Shown here piece after piece: positions 27,103 to 35,458 of a stretch of 64,000 nucleotides of DNA (positions are counted from its first letter, which is position 1; each line of letters begins with the position of its first letter). The DNA lies in assembly GCF_004138285.1 (NCBI RefSeq), contig NZ_SCFN01000001.1:310001-374000 (forward strand), read 5' to 3'. A program made the position numbers and the translations under genes. The notes beneath the pieces were generated by a model, which saw only the letters and a program-made list of their open reading frames with translations, was not told the origin of the DNA and did no database searches. The DNA is from Gottfriedia acidiceleris (GTDB lineage: Bacteria; Bacillota; Bacilli; Bacillales; Bacillaceae_G).

Positions 27103-27599
27103 ACTCTCTCCACTTTATAAATTTATTTTCAAAATAGATGTGGAATTTATTTACTGTACATATATATATTACCAAATCATACTTGTAGCATCGTGCGAAT
27201 AAATGAATTGTTTGTGAATGTTTTAACAAAAAAATGTGTAGTGTTTGTTTTCTCATAAATCAATAGATTCTTAAAGGATTCAATCAAAAAGGAAAGAATT
27301 ATATTAATTGAACAAACTTTTTTGATGAAAGTTTGTTACGAAGTTGATAGAGATATTACATTAAGATGTTAAAATACATGTTTTAGTTAAAGGTATATTA
27401 AGGAAAAATTATCAAAAAGATAATAAGTAGTTTTCTTGTATAGTAGTGTTAGGGGAATTAGGACAATTCTATGTCTTAAAGTGAATTGGATAATTCTAAT
27501 CTACTAAAACGTACATAAAAAGATAAATCTTAGAATGAAAATGAAGGGTTCTTTGAAAAACGTGAAATTATGTAATCGGTATGACGAGGAGGAATGATC
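27103..27599. other. Intergenic region upstream of ftsZ, with one inverted repeat
   Basis: About 500 AT-rich bases between divergent genes. The only clear structure is a perfect 10-bp inverted repeat AACAAACTTT-TTTGATG-AAAGTTTGTT at 27311-27337. It lacks a following T run on the plus strand, so it could be an operator or the end of a minus-strand transcript. No convincing small gene is seen. Confidence 0.5.
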
Positions 27600-28988
27600 A
27601 TGTTTGAATTTGAGAATATAGAACAGTTTGCAAGAATAAAAGTTATTGGTGTTGGTGGTGGAGGAAATAACGCCGTCAACCGAATGATTGAAGACGGAGT
27701 AGAAGGCGTTGAATTCATTGCTTTTAATACAGATGCACAAGCACTAAAACAATCAAAAGCTGAAATTACAATGCAAATCGGTGCAACGTTGACGCGTGGT
27801 TTAGGAGCAGGTGCAAATCCTGAAATTGGAAAAAGAGCTGTAGAAGAAAGTAAGTCGCAAATTGAGGAAGTACTAAAAGGAGCAGACATGGTTTTCGTTA
27901 CAGCTGGAATGGGCGGCGGAACAGGTACAGGGGCAGCACCTGAAGTCGCAAAAATTGCTCGAAAGCTAGGTGCTTTAACAATTGGAGTAGTAACTCGCCC
28001 TTTCAAATTTGAAGGGAAAAAGCGTGCAACAAATGCTGAAGGTGGAATTAAGGAACTTAGAGAAGCGGTTGATACATTAATTATCATTCCAAACGATCGG
28101 TTATTGGAGCTAGTTGACAAAAAAACACCGATGCTCGAAGCATTCCGTGAAGCGGATAATGTACTTCGACAAGGGGTTCAAGGGATTTCCGACTTAATAG
28201 CAGTACCTGGATTAATCAATCTTGACTTTGCTGATGTTAAAACCGTCATGTCTCATAAAGGGACAGCCCTAATGGGAATCGGTATTGCAAAAGGTAAAGA
28301 TCGCGCTACGATTGCTGCTCAGAAGGCATTAAATTCTCCTTTACTTGAAACTTCAATTAATGGAGCTCATGGTGTAATTATGAATATTACAGGTGGACGT
28401 AACTTAAGTCTGTTTGAAGTACAAGAAGCTGCAGATATAGTTGCTTCTGCATCTCATGAAGAATTAAATATGATTTTCGGTTCGGTAATCGACGAAAACT
28501 TAAAAGATGAAATTATTGTAACAGTAATTGCTACAGGATTTGCGGATAAAGAAGAGAAAATGGTAAGAACTCCTTCTAGACCAATCGAAGAAGCACCTAG
28601 CTTATACAATAGAGAGCAACGATTCCAACAAGATCAGAGGTATCGTGTAGACCAACAGCAAGATTACGGCCGCTATAATGATCAACAAGACTCCGGTCGA
28701 TACACAGAACAGCAAAATTATGGACGTTACAATGAACAAAAAGATCCTAATCGATATAATGATCAACAAGATTATGGGCGATATAATGATCAAACTGATT
28801 ACGGCCGCTATAATGAACAGCAAGATTATAACCGTTACACAGAGCGACAAGATAATAATCGTTACACAGAACAACAGGATTACGGCCGCTATAATGAGCA
28901 ACAAGAATATGGTCGATACAATGAGAAGGAAGATTCAACTTCATATATTCCGGCTTTCTTACGTAATCGAAAAAACAGAAATAGATAG
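27600..28988 (+). CDS. ftsZ: FtsZ cell-division GTPase (stand-alone copy with repeat linker)
   Basis: A tubulin-like GTPase of 462 residues. The ATG at 27600 lies seven bases after AGGAGG; the in-frame ATG at 27594 is too close to it. The GTP-binding GGGTGTG is at about 105-111, the T7-loop NLDFADVK at about 207, and the body closely follows Bacillus FtsZ. The C-terminal linker (353-442) is ten 9-residue units of the type QQDYGRYNE, followed by [10 protein letters not shown], which matches the conserved FtsZ tail that binds FtsA, SepF and other partners. It is not in the dcw cluster: no ftsA or other division gene is near. It may be a second FtsZ. Confidence 0.93.
   Translation: MFEFENIEQFARIKVIGVGGGGNNAVNRMIEDGVEGVEFIAFNTDAQALKQSKAEITMQIGATLTRGLGAGANPEIGKRAVEESKSQIEEVLKGADMVFVTAGMGGGTGTGAAPEVAKIARKLGALTIGVVTRPFKFEGKKRATNAEGGIKELREAVDTLIIIPNDRLLELVDKKTPMLEAFREADNVLRQGVQGISDLIAVPGLINLDFADVKTVMSHKGTALMGIGIAKGKDRATIAAQKALNSPLLETSINGAHGVIMNITGGRNLSLFEVQEAADIVASASHEELNMIFGSVIDENLKDEIIVTVIATGFADKEEKMVRTPSRPIEEAPSLYNREQRFQQDQRYRVDQQQDYGRYNDQQDSGRYTEQQNYGRYNEQKDPNRYNDQQDYGRYNDQTDYGRYNEQQDYNRYTERQDNNRYTEQQDYGRYNEQQEYGRYNEKEDSTSYIPAFLRNRKNRNR
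28656..28925 (+). repeat. Ten 27-bp tandem repeats in the FtsZ linker
   Basis: Ten contiguous in-frame units of 27 bp, each encoding a variant of QQDYGRYNE with changes mainly at positions 3-5 and 8-9. Unit length is exact throughout, so the array should expand or contract without frameshift. Confidence 0.92.
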
Positions 28989-29007
28989 ATTTATAGATGT
29001 AAAGAAG

Positions 29008-29036
29008 GACATGAGTTTGTTGCTCATGTCTTTTTA
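29008..29036 (+). terminator. Terminator after ftsZ
   Basis: GACATGAG-TTTGTTG-CTCATGTC followed by TTTTT. Confidence 0.9.
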
Positions 29037-29119
29037 ATTTGGCTCTTTTGGTAGGAAAAGAGATGATATTTAAATTCTCATTCAACTCCATGGCTCTACA
29101 AACGTAAAACCATTCCATT

Positions 29120-29418
29120 TTACTCCGATTTACTGTTGATTTTTGCCCTATCTTTATTTCTTTTTTTCTTCCAATCTATAAATACTAATAATAATGGACC
29201 TGTACAAAAAAATAATACCTGTAACAAAAGAACATACAATTTATACTTATGAAACTCCGGTCCAACTATAATCAATACCGTAAACATTATGTAAGAAATT
29301 ATAATTACTATTTTTTTGCTAATTTCATAATATTATCCTCCTGTTTCAAATTGGTTGTTGCTATGACACTCCCTACACCAGTTACCGTAGAAGTTAAAAT
29401 TGAATTAATCTTTTTCAA
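29120..29418 (-). pseudogene. Small membrane protein split by a frame change at an A7 run
   Basis: On the minus strand, a TTG start at 29418 (after AGGAGATAG) or an internal ATG at 29328 (after AGGAGG) opens a frame ending with GCA AAA AAA TAG (stop 29308-29310). One base back, the frame continues IVIIISYIMFTVLII, a second hydrophobic helix and KKKRNKDRAK to TAA at 29120. Joined, this is a 99-residue (from TTG) or 69-residue (from ATG) two-span membrane protein. The junction A AAA AAA is a canonical -1 slippery heptamer. A lost A, a sequence error or programmed frameshifting are all possible. Confidence 0.55.
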
Positions 29419-29600
29419 AACTATCTCCTAATTTTTTTAGTAAACGTTTACGAAAATATGTTAACATCTAAAAAGGTAAAATTCACCAATACTCATTGTC
29501 ATTTTTGTTAACTTTTTCACATTTTTCAGCAGTCATTCTGGAGATGTAAGCTTAGTAAAAAATGCATTATGAAATCGATTCAAAAAAATTAAAATTATTA

Positions 29601-29627
29601 AAACTTTTTTAGCTCTCAGGAGTCTAA
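29601..29627 (+). promoter_or_regulatory. Candidate ECF-type promoter of the sigma-factor gene
   Basis: AAAC (29601-29604) and GTCTAA (29622-29627), separated by 17 bases with a T run after AAAC, resemble the -35 AAC and -10 GTC elements used by Bacillus ECF sigma factors. Position just upstream of the sigma gene suits autoregulation. Confidence 0.4.
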
Positions 29628-29658
29628 TGTATAGAACATCGAGATGGAGGGATTGAAA

Positions 29659-30180
29659 TTGCAGAATCATAGTCTAGTGAAAAGGGCTATCAAAGGAGAT
29701 GAGCAAGCATTTTTGGCAATTATGCATGAGCATAAATTGTCATTATATAAAACTGCATTAGCTTACTTGAAGAATAAAGATGAGGCAATTGAAGCAATTC
29801 AAGAAGTAACCTTTAGAGCTTATCAAAACATAAAAACATTGAGAGAACCAAATTATGTAAAAACATGGCTTATTCGGATTATGATTAATTACTGTCAGGA
29901 TTATATAAAGAAGAATAATAGAGTAACCTTCGACGATGAATATATTTCACAGCTAGGTACGAATGAAGACTATAACTATATTGAAATAGAAGAAGCAATG
30001 TCACAGCTTGATGATACACAGCGGCAGTTATTACATTTAAAATATTTTCACGATGTCAAAATCAAAGATATTGCAATTATGTGGAATCGCCCGGAAGGTA
30101 CGGTAAAGACTTGGTTAAATAAAGCATTGAGATCATTACGAGGAATTCTTGAAGAGAAAGGAGAAAATGGCAATGTTTGA
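29659..30180 (+). CDS. ECF-type RNA polymerase sigma factor
   Basis: A sigma-70 family factor with region 2 (about 20-85: AFLAIMHEHKLSLYKTALAY, AIEAIQEVTFRAYQNI) and region 4 (about 115-165: LHLKYFHDVKIKDIAIMW, PEGTVKTWLNKALRSLR). The likely start is TTG at 29659, seven bases after GGAGGG, giving 173 residues; the ATG at 29644 overlaps the RBS. It overlaps the next gene, a DUF4179 anti-sigma candidate, by 8 bp, the normal sigma/anti-sigma arrangement. Confidence 0.92.
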   Translation: MQNHSLVKRAIKGDEQAFLAIMHEHKLSLYKTALAYLKNKDEAIEAIQEVTFRAYQNIKTLREPNYVKTWLIRIMINYCQDYIKKNNRVTFDDEYISQLGTNEDYNYIEIEEAMSQLDDTQRQLLHLKYFHDVKIKDIAIMWNRPEGTVKTWLNKALRSLRGILEEKGENGNV

Positions 30181-31495
30181 AAAAGAAGAAAGAGAATTAA
30201 AAAATTTGAAAGAAAAATACGAAAACGTCGATATACCTTTTGATGAAATTGACGAGGCTATACAAATTGGTTTTCAAAATGCGAAAGAAGTTAAGATGAT
30301 CACAGAACCGAAACAGAAATTTAGAATTTGGTCAATAGTTGCAGCAGCCATTTTTCTTTTTGGAATTCTAGCCAGTATACGTGTATCTCCTACGTTTGCT
30401 GATTATTTAACAAAAGTACCGGGAATGGAGAAAATTGTTGAAATGGTTCGTGTGCGTCAAGATAAGGGATTAATTTCAGCAGTAGAAAATAAATATATCC
30501 AAAAGATTGGCACATCACAAGAAAAGAATGGTATTAAAGTTACAATCGATTCTGTAATTGCTGATGAACAAGACATCGTTTTATTTTATACGATTGATAG
30601 TAAGTCAAAGCAGAAAAATTTCGTAATAAATGCAGCATATCTTAAACCGAGTAATGGAGAAAAATTACCAGAACACTCATTATCTTTTGGAGGTACTGTC
30701 GATAAAGTTAGAGGACAATATACAAGCACAGTTGAATACGATTTTAATAAACCATATGAACAACAAGATTTTAATTTAGTTTTAAATATTAAGAATGAAA
30801 AGCAATCAGCACAATTTTCGATTCCACTTTCAATAAAAAAGCATGAAAAAACGAATCAAATATATGAACTTAATAAAACGGTAATGATTGAAAATCAAAG
30901 GATTAAAATTAAAAAAGTTACAATCTATCCTCTTCGTGTAGCAGTGCAAGTTGAAATGGATCCAAGTAATTCAAAGAAAATACTAGATTTCACTGATATA
31001 AAACTTGTTGATCAAAATGGTGAGGTATGGTCTAAAATAACAAATGGTACTACTGCTAAAATTATTAGCGATAATGAAAGAATTGTCTTTTTACAGAGTA
31101 ATTACTTTAAGGATCCAAAAGAATTATATTTTGTCATAAATAAACTTCAGGCAATTGATAAGGAAGATGAATACCTTATAGTTGATACAGAGAAACAAAA
31201 AATTCTGAAACAGCCAAAGGGTAATTATTTATCTGACCTAAAAAAAGAAGGAGATACTATATTTTTTACTTTGAATACAAAAAAGGAATTTAATTACGAC
31301 ATGATTGGATCAATCTTTGATGCAAACGGAAAAGAGATTGAAATTAATGAATCCTATATGGAAGGCAATGTTAGTAATAAGCAAAGAATAGGTTTCAAGA
31401 TTTCATCTCGTCAAAAGTATATGAATCCGATAAAAATTAATCTTGTATCTTTTCCTTCATATATCGAAGGAGATGCTAAAATAAAGGTTAAATGA
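30173..31495 (+). CDS. DUF4179-domain membrane protein, probable anti-sigma factor
   Basis: A 440-residue single-pass membrane protein: a short cytoplasmic N-terminus, a transmembrane helix (about 45-62), the DUF4179 segment SPTFADYLTKVPGMEKIVEMVR and a large extracellular beta-rich part. ATG at 30173 has the best distance to AAGGAG (30158-30163); ATG at 30167 is possible. Overlap with the sigma gene and a predicted ECF promoter upstream suggest one autoregulated operon in which this protein holds the sigma factor at the membrane. Signal unknown. Confidence 0.82.
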   Translation: MFEKEERELKNLKEKYENVDIPFDEIDEAIQIGFQNAKEVKMITEPKQKFRIWSIVAAAIFLFGILASIRVSPTFADYLTKVPGMEKIVEMVRVRQDKGLISAVENKYIQKIGTSQEKNGIKVTIDSVIADEQDIVLFYTIDSKSKQKNFVINAAYLKPSNGEKLPEHSLSFGGTVDKVRGQYTSTVEYDFNKPYEQQDFNLVLNIKNEKQSAQFSIPLSIKKHEKTNQIYELNKTVMIENQRIKIKKVTIYPLRVAVQVEMDPSNSKKILDFTDIKLVDQNGEVWSKITNGTTAKIISDNERIVFLQSNYFKDPKELYFVINKLQAIDKEDEYLIVDTEKQKILKQPKGNYLSDLKKEGDTIFFTLNTKKEFNYDMIGSIFDANGKEIEINESYMEGNVSNKQRIGFKISSRQKYMNPIKINLVSFPSYIEGDAKIKVK

Positions 31496-31525
31496 TTTAA
31501 CTTAACAGACCGATATAGGAAAAAC

Positions 31526-31571
31526 AAAAACGCAATCTTTTCTATGAATATTTAGAAAAGATTGCGTTTTT
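31526..31571. terminator. Bidirectional terminator
   Basis: Perfect stem of about 19 bp (AAAAACGCAATCTTTTCTA and its complement) between convergent genes, with A and T runs on both sides. Confidence 0.93.
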
Positions 31572-31577
31572 AAGTTA

Positions 31578-32513
31578 CTACAGACTATTCACCTTACAGT
31601 ACGGTTCAGGTGGATAGTTATGTTTAAACTTTTCAAAATCCCAAGTTCCAAGGAATTTTTTTGCGGCTTGGTATCCATTTGTGAAAAGTGCTTCTTTTTC
31701 TTTTTTAGTTAAATTGAAATCTGTACTTGATATTTCAACAGTTGGGATTTTTATTGTTCGTTCATTTACTTCTTTAGTTAGATGTCGGATGTCGTGTGCT
31801 TGTCTCATCGTTATAAATATTGATTTGTAAAATGAAATTGGGTTATGACCATCCAGCGGTTTCCCAATTATTTCTTCATCTATTAATCGAAAACCAAAAG
31901 TCGGCCATTCTTGATGGTCATCGAAAATCCATATTGGAAAATTACTTAGAATTCCACCATCAACAATTAATATTGGATTATCATAAATAGGAGATTTTAG
32001 TTTAATTGGTTGAAAGAAAAAGGGAATTGTACCGCTCATTCTAACTGCTTGGGAAATTGTTATATCTTTTGCTGATAAGCCGTAATCAGGTAAATCGTCA
32101 GGTAAAACGACCATTTTACCATTACTAATATCTGAAATAATGATTTTTAATTTTCCTTCTTCTAAATCATCGAAATAGCGAATTCCTTTTTTGGATAATA
32201 AAGCTTCTAACCATTTTTCCTCAAAGTCATTTTTATATAACCCATTTTTAAATAAGATATTTAATCCTAATCCGATTAAAGGAATAAAGTGCAACCATGT
32301 TTTTGTAATAAATTTCTTATAATCTAGATGATCCATAATTTCCTTTAATTCTTTCCCTGTATAGCCACATGCTAGAAGAGTAGCAACAATAGCCCCAGCT
32401 GAAGTACCTGCCAAACGTGCCCATTCATAACCTTCTTCTTCTAAAGCACAAATAGCACCAACATGCCCAATTCCTCGAACTCCTCCTCCTTCAAAAATAC
32501 CATCTACTTTCAT
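31578..32513 (-). CDS. Patatin-like phospholipase (RssA-type)
   Basis: A 311-residue patatin-fold lipid acyl hydrolase. The oxyanion glycine loop EGGGVRGIGH (8-17), nucleophile elbow GTSAG with S38 and the catalytic DGG with D185 are all present. No signal peptide, so it is probably cytoplasmic or membrane-associated. AGGTAGGTG lies upstream of the ATG. It has its own transcription unit, convergent with the anti-sigma gene. Substrate unknown. Confidence 0.92.
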   Translation of the reverse strand: MKVDGIFEGGGVRGIGHVGAICALEEEGYEWARLAGTSAGAIVATLLACGYTGKELKEIMDHLDYKKFITKTWLHFIPLIGLGLNILFKNGLYKNDFEEKWLEALLSKKGIRYFDDLEEGKLKIIISDISNGKMVVLPDDLPDYGLSAKDITISQAVRMSGTIPFFFQPIKLKSPIYDNPILIVDGGILSNFPIWIFDDHQEWPTFGFRLIDEEIIGKPLDGHNPISFYKSIFITMRQAHDIRHLTKEVNERTIKIPTVEISSTDFNLTKKEKEALFTNGYQAAKKFLGTWDFEKFKHNYPPEPYCKVNSL

Positions 32514-32825
32514 TTTGTTACACCTACCTTTCAGGAAAATGAATTATACTAATATAATATATGGGAGTTCTGTTTAAGTGTGATTAGCTATTGATGCAGT
32601 CATATTTATCAATTAATTTATTTTTTGGGAAATAATCTGACAATCTTTGCAGATGAATTAATATTTCAAATAGCTAAGGAAACTTCATTTGATATAAAAT
32701 TACGGATGAAACATTCAAAAAGTTGTAGAAATATTTATATGATGAATATTTTAAATTCAATATGAAATACTAACAGCAATCTGATAGTTTATATCAGAAA
32801 ATTTTATTAAAAGGGGCTACATATC

Positions 32826-33026
32826 ATGGCAAACAGATCTTCAAATCAATATGTTTCACCAAATGCTGAATCTGCAATCGATCAGATGAAGTATGAAATT
32901 GCAACAGAATTTGGAGTACATTTAGGTCCAGATTCAACAGCTCGTGCAAATGGTTCTGTAGGTGGAGAGATTACAAAGCGTTTAGTTCAAATGGCTGAAC
33001 AAAGTCTCGGTGGCTATTCAAGATAA
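32826..33026 (+). CDS. Alpha/beta-type small acid-soluble spore protein
   Basis: A 66-residue SASP that coats and protects DNA in the dormant spore. The two family signatures are present: [20 protein letters not shown], containing the germination protease site, and [17 protein letters not shown]. The RBS is AAAGGGG. SASP genes are read by sigma-G in the forespore; a clear sigma-G promoter could not be fixed in the 300-bp upstream region. This gene shows the organism forms endospores. Confidence 0.97.
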   Translation: MANRSSNQYVSPNAESAIDQMKYEIATEFGVHLGPDSTARANGSVGGEITKRLVQMAEQSLGGYSR

Positions 33027-33039
33027 AAGGTTTAAGTAG

Positions 33040-33094
33040 AGAGATGAGTTAATTAAAGGTAATTCGTTACCGATTGATTAACTCATCTCTTTTT
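33040..33094 (+). terminator. Terminator after SASP gene
   Basis: 14-bp stem AGAGATGAGTTAAT / ATTAACTCATCTCT followed by TTTT. Confidence 0.93.
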
Positions 33095-33336
33095 GAATCT
33101 TTTAAAAAATTTTATATAATTTAACTAACACTAAAACAAAAGATAGGGTAAAAAGGATGTTAACTAAAAAATATCAATAGAATTTTTTTAATTTGTATTA
33201 ATATAAGTAAAAATGAGTCGATATAAGTAGAGAGAAAATTAAAATAATTTGGTATTATTAAACTAAACTCAATATAGCTATAGAGAGAATTATATTGAGT
33301 ATATAAAGAGATAGAAATAAATGGGGAGTTGCAAGT

Positions 33337-33765
33337 ATGAAATCAACTGGAATTATTAGAAAACTAGACGATCTTGGAAGAATTGTTCTACCGAAAGAGC
33401 TAAGAAATACAATGAATTTAGAGAACAATGCTCCATTTGAAATTCATTTTGAAGAAGGTATGATTATTCTTACAAAATATGATGAAAATTCCGGTCTAAG
33501 TGGAATTGTCAGAAGACTAGATGACTTAGGAAGAATTGTTTTACCAAAGGAATTAAGAAAAATGTTAAATCTAAATAAATATGAACCATTTGAAGTATTT
33601 ATTGAGGAGCAAAGAATTATCCTTAAACAATTTGTTTCGAGTAATGCTTGTATGGTAACAGGAGTTATTGATGAAAATAATTTCTCGTTTGATGGAAAGA
33701 TTGTAGTAAGTAAAAACGGTGCTGAAATTCTTATTAAGGAATTACAGGAATACATAGCTAAATAA
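33337..33765 (+). CDS. AbrB-type regulator with two tandem SpoVT-AbrB domains
   Basis: A 142-residue protein. Residues 1-47 and 54-100 are two copies of the AbrB swapped-hairpin DNA-binding domain (STGIIRKLDDLGRIVLPKEL and SGIVRRLDDLGRIVLPKEL). Residues about 101-142 (SNACMVTG, KIVVSKNGAEILIKELQ) correspond to the AbrB C-terminal tetramerisation part. Ordinary AbrB is about 94 residues with one DNA-binding domain, so the extra unit is an internal duplication. GGGGAG precedes the ATG. AbrB proteins repress transition-state and early sporulation genes; the target here is unknown. Confidence 0.9.
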   Translation: MKSTGIIRKLDDLGRIVLPKELRNTMNLENNAPFEIHFEEGMIILTKYDENSGLSGIVRRLDDLGRIVLPKELRKMLNLNKYEPFEVFIEEQRIILKQFVSSNACMVTGVIDENNFSFDGKIVVSKNGAEILIKELQEYIAK

Positions 33766-33774
33766 AAAATCTCT

Positions 33775-33819
33775 AAAAGTGCTCTTTTATTTTTAAACAA
33801 AGTAGAAGAGCACTTTTTT
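33775..33819 (+). terminator. Terminator after AbrB-like gene
   Basis: AAAAGTGCTCTT / AAGAGCACTTTTTT stem with a 19-base loop. Confidence 0.85.
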
Positions 33820-33891
33820 GTTTGAATTTAGTTTTAAGGAATAAGAGTTTATCATTTCTAGAGTAATATAAAGAATCTCTTTTTTGTGTTC

Positions 33892-33972
33892 TCAACGATT
33901 TACTACAAATTTGTTAAAACCCTCTAAAATACACCAAGATAATAAGACACTACATAAAATGATAATTTCCAT
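33892..33972 (-). CDS. Possible 26-residue membrane peptide
   Basis: On the minus strand an AAGGAGATGTG lies before an ATG that opens 26 codons with one hydrophobic helix (MEIIILCSVLLSWCILE) and a polar end (NKFVVNR). The rest of the 33,820-34,342 gap is AT-rich without further structure. Only the RBS and hydrophobic pattern support it. Confidence 0.33.
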   Translation of the reverse strand: MEIIILCSVLLSWCILEGFNKFVVNR

Positions 33973-34342
33973 TTTTCACATCTCCTTATATTTGTTCTAC
34001 TTTCGTTCTACTTTTTTAGCTTTCTAAGTTTTTAACTATTAAATATTAAGATTGTATGTTCTGTTTTGTTTGGATATTTTTATTATACACGAACACTTAT
34101 TCTAATGTAAGTAGTTTTTTTAGAAATTATAAAGATTTTTTTGCGAACGTATAATCAGAGTAGGTCGTTTGTTCGTATCAGTGACAATCTACTTTAGCAG
34201 ATAGCTTAGGATAAACCCCAAAAATACTCCTTTAATGCAAAATAACTAGTGATTTTTTGTGCTCATTTCTGAATTGAAAAAGTATGTTTCTTCCATAAAT
34301 ATGGTAGGATATGGTTATGGAAATGTTAGAAGGAGAAATCGT

Positions 34343-35299
34343 ATGGGCCTAATAGAGAATCAAAAGCACTTCTTTGAAAAATATAAAATAGATGAACAGG
34401 ATTTTGAAAAATACTGTTTAGACTGGTCGAAATATATTGAAATTTATAATGAATACATATCAGAAATACCGAATCTTGAAACGGTAGCCACTTTTATTTC
34501 GGAAATACTACGTAAAAATCCTGAAATTCATACAGTGAAATCGCGAATAAAATATCCTGACCATTTAATTGAAAAGATTATTCGAAAGACAATAAAAGGC
34601 AAAAAATCAGACTCATCATATGAAATCAATGTTTCGAATTATAAATCAGAAATCACAGATCTAATTGGTATAAGAGCATTACATTTATATAAATACCAAG
34701 CTGCAGATATAGACAAAACAATTAGACAAAATTGGAATTTACATGAAAAAGCGACTATTTACCATCGCTTAGGAGATATGACAAGTGAACAGCATATTGA
34801 AGAAGAAAAGTTCCAATTTTTAGTTCATGATGCTGGATATCGATCATGGCATTATGTGATTAAGTCGCAAATGACAAAAGTTAATTATTTAGCTGAAATT
34901 CAAGTAAGAACGATATTTGAGGAAGGCTGGAGCGAAATAGATCATCAACTAAGGTATCCTTATGATTTAGATAATGAGATATTAAATGAACAGCTTTTAA
35001 TCTTAAATAGGCTTTCGGGTGGGGCAGACGAATTGGTCAATTCAATCCTTCATACTAAGATGACGATTTATCAACAAAACGAAGAAAAAGAATTTCGTGA
35101 TGAAAGAATTCAGGAATTATTAGATGAAATTTCTAGTTTGTCAGAGGATGGAAAATTAACCTTAGCGGATAAGAAGTCATTAGAAGAAAAAATTAAGCAA
35201 TTAGAAGTTAAAAAGATTAAAGTAAATTATAGTAATCTGTTTAATAATCGATCAGTTGAATATCACTTTAAAAGAAGAATATTTCCTAGCGATTTTTAA
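34343..35299 (+). CDS. RelA/SpoT-domain protein, putative (p)ppGpp synthetase-like
   Basis: ATG at 34343 lies seven bases after AAGGAG and gives 318 residues; an upstream GTG frame lacks an RBS. The nucleotidyltransferase domain (about 75-215) shows ITDLIGIRALHLY, a Y-R-S-W-H loop and AEIQVRTIFEEGWSEIDHQ, hallmarks of alarmone synthetase domains. No HD hydrolase, TGS or ACT domain is present. The C-terminal 90 residues are a helical, charged extension. It differs from the short RelP/RelQ synthetases. Housekeeping alarmone role or toxin-like role cannot be separated by sequence. Confidence 0.82.
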   Translation: MGLIENQKHFFEKYKIDEQDFEKYCLDWSKYIEIYNEYISEIPNLETVATFISEILRKNPEIHTVKSRIKYPDHLIEKIIRKTIKGKKSDSSYEINVSNYKSEITDLIGIRALHLYKYQAADIDKTIRQNWNLHEKATIYHRLGDMTSEQHIEEEKFQFLVHDAGYRSWHYVIKSQMTKVNYLAEIQVRTIFEEGWSEIDHQLRYPYDLDNEILNEQLLILNRLSGGADELVNSILHTKMTIYQQNEEKEFRDERIQELLDEISSLSEDGKLTLADKKSLEEKIKQLEVKKIKVNYSNLFNNRSVEYHFKRRIFPSDF

Positions 35300-35316
35300 A
35301 TAATTGTTATTAGAGG

Positions 35317-35342
35317 CCAAGGCTATATGCTTTGGTTTTTTT
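35317..35342 (+). terminator. Terminator after RelA/SpoT gene
   Basis: CCAAGGC-TATAT-GCTTTGG followed by eight T. Confidence 0.75.
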
Positions 35343-35458
35343 TGTATTTTTTTCCAAAAAAATTTCCTGATTTTATAGGTGCCATTTCTTTTTTCCTAAC
35401 ATTAAATGTAATAACAGATCTAGTTTAGATTTTAAAAAATATGAAACTAGGTGGAATC

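Noticed and set aside
28656-28925. Regular 27-bp repeats resembling a CRISPR-like array
   Set aside because: Units are contiguous, have no spacers and stay in frame with ftsZ; they encode the protein linker.
28678-29037. Open frame of 119 codons on the plus strand overlapping the ftsZ end
   Set aside because: It is a by-product of the repeat in another frame and has no RBS.
29249-29431. Plus-strand frame of 60 codons
   Set aside because: It lies opposite the split membrane gene, has no RBS and an unlikely composition.
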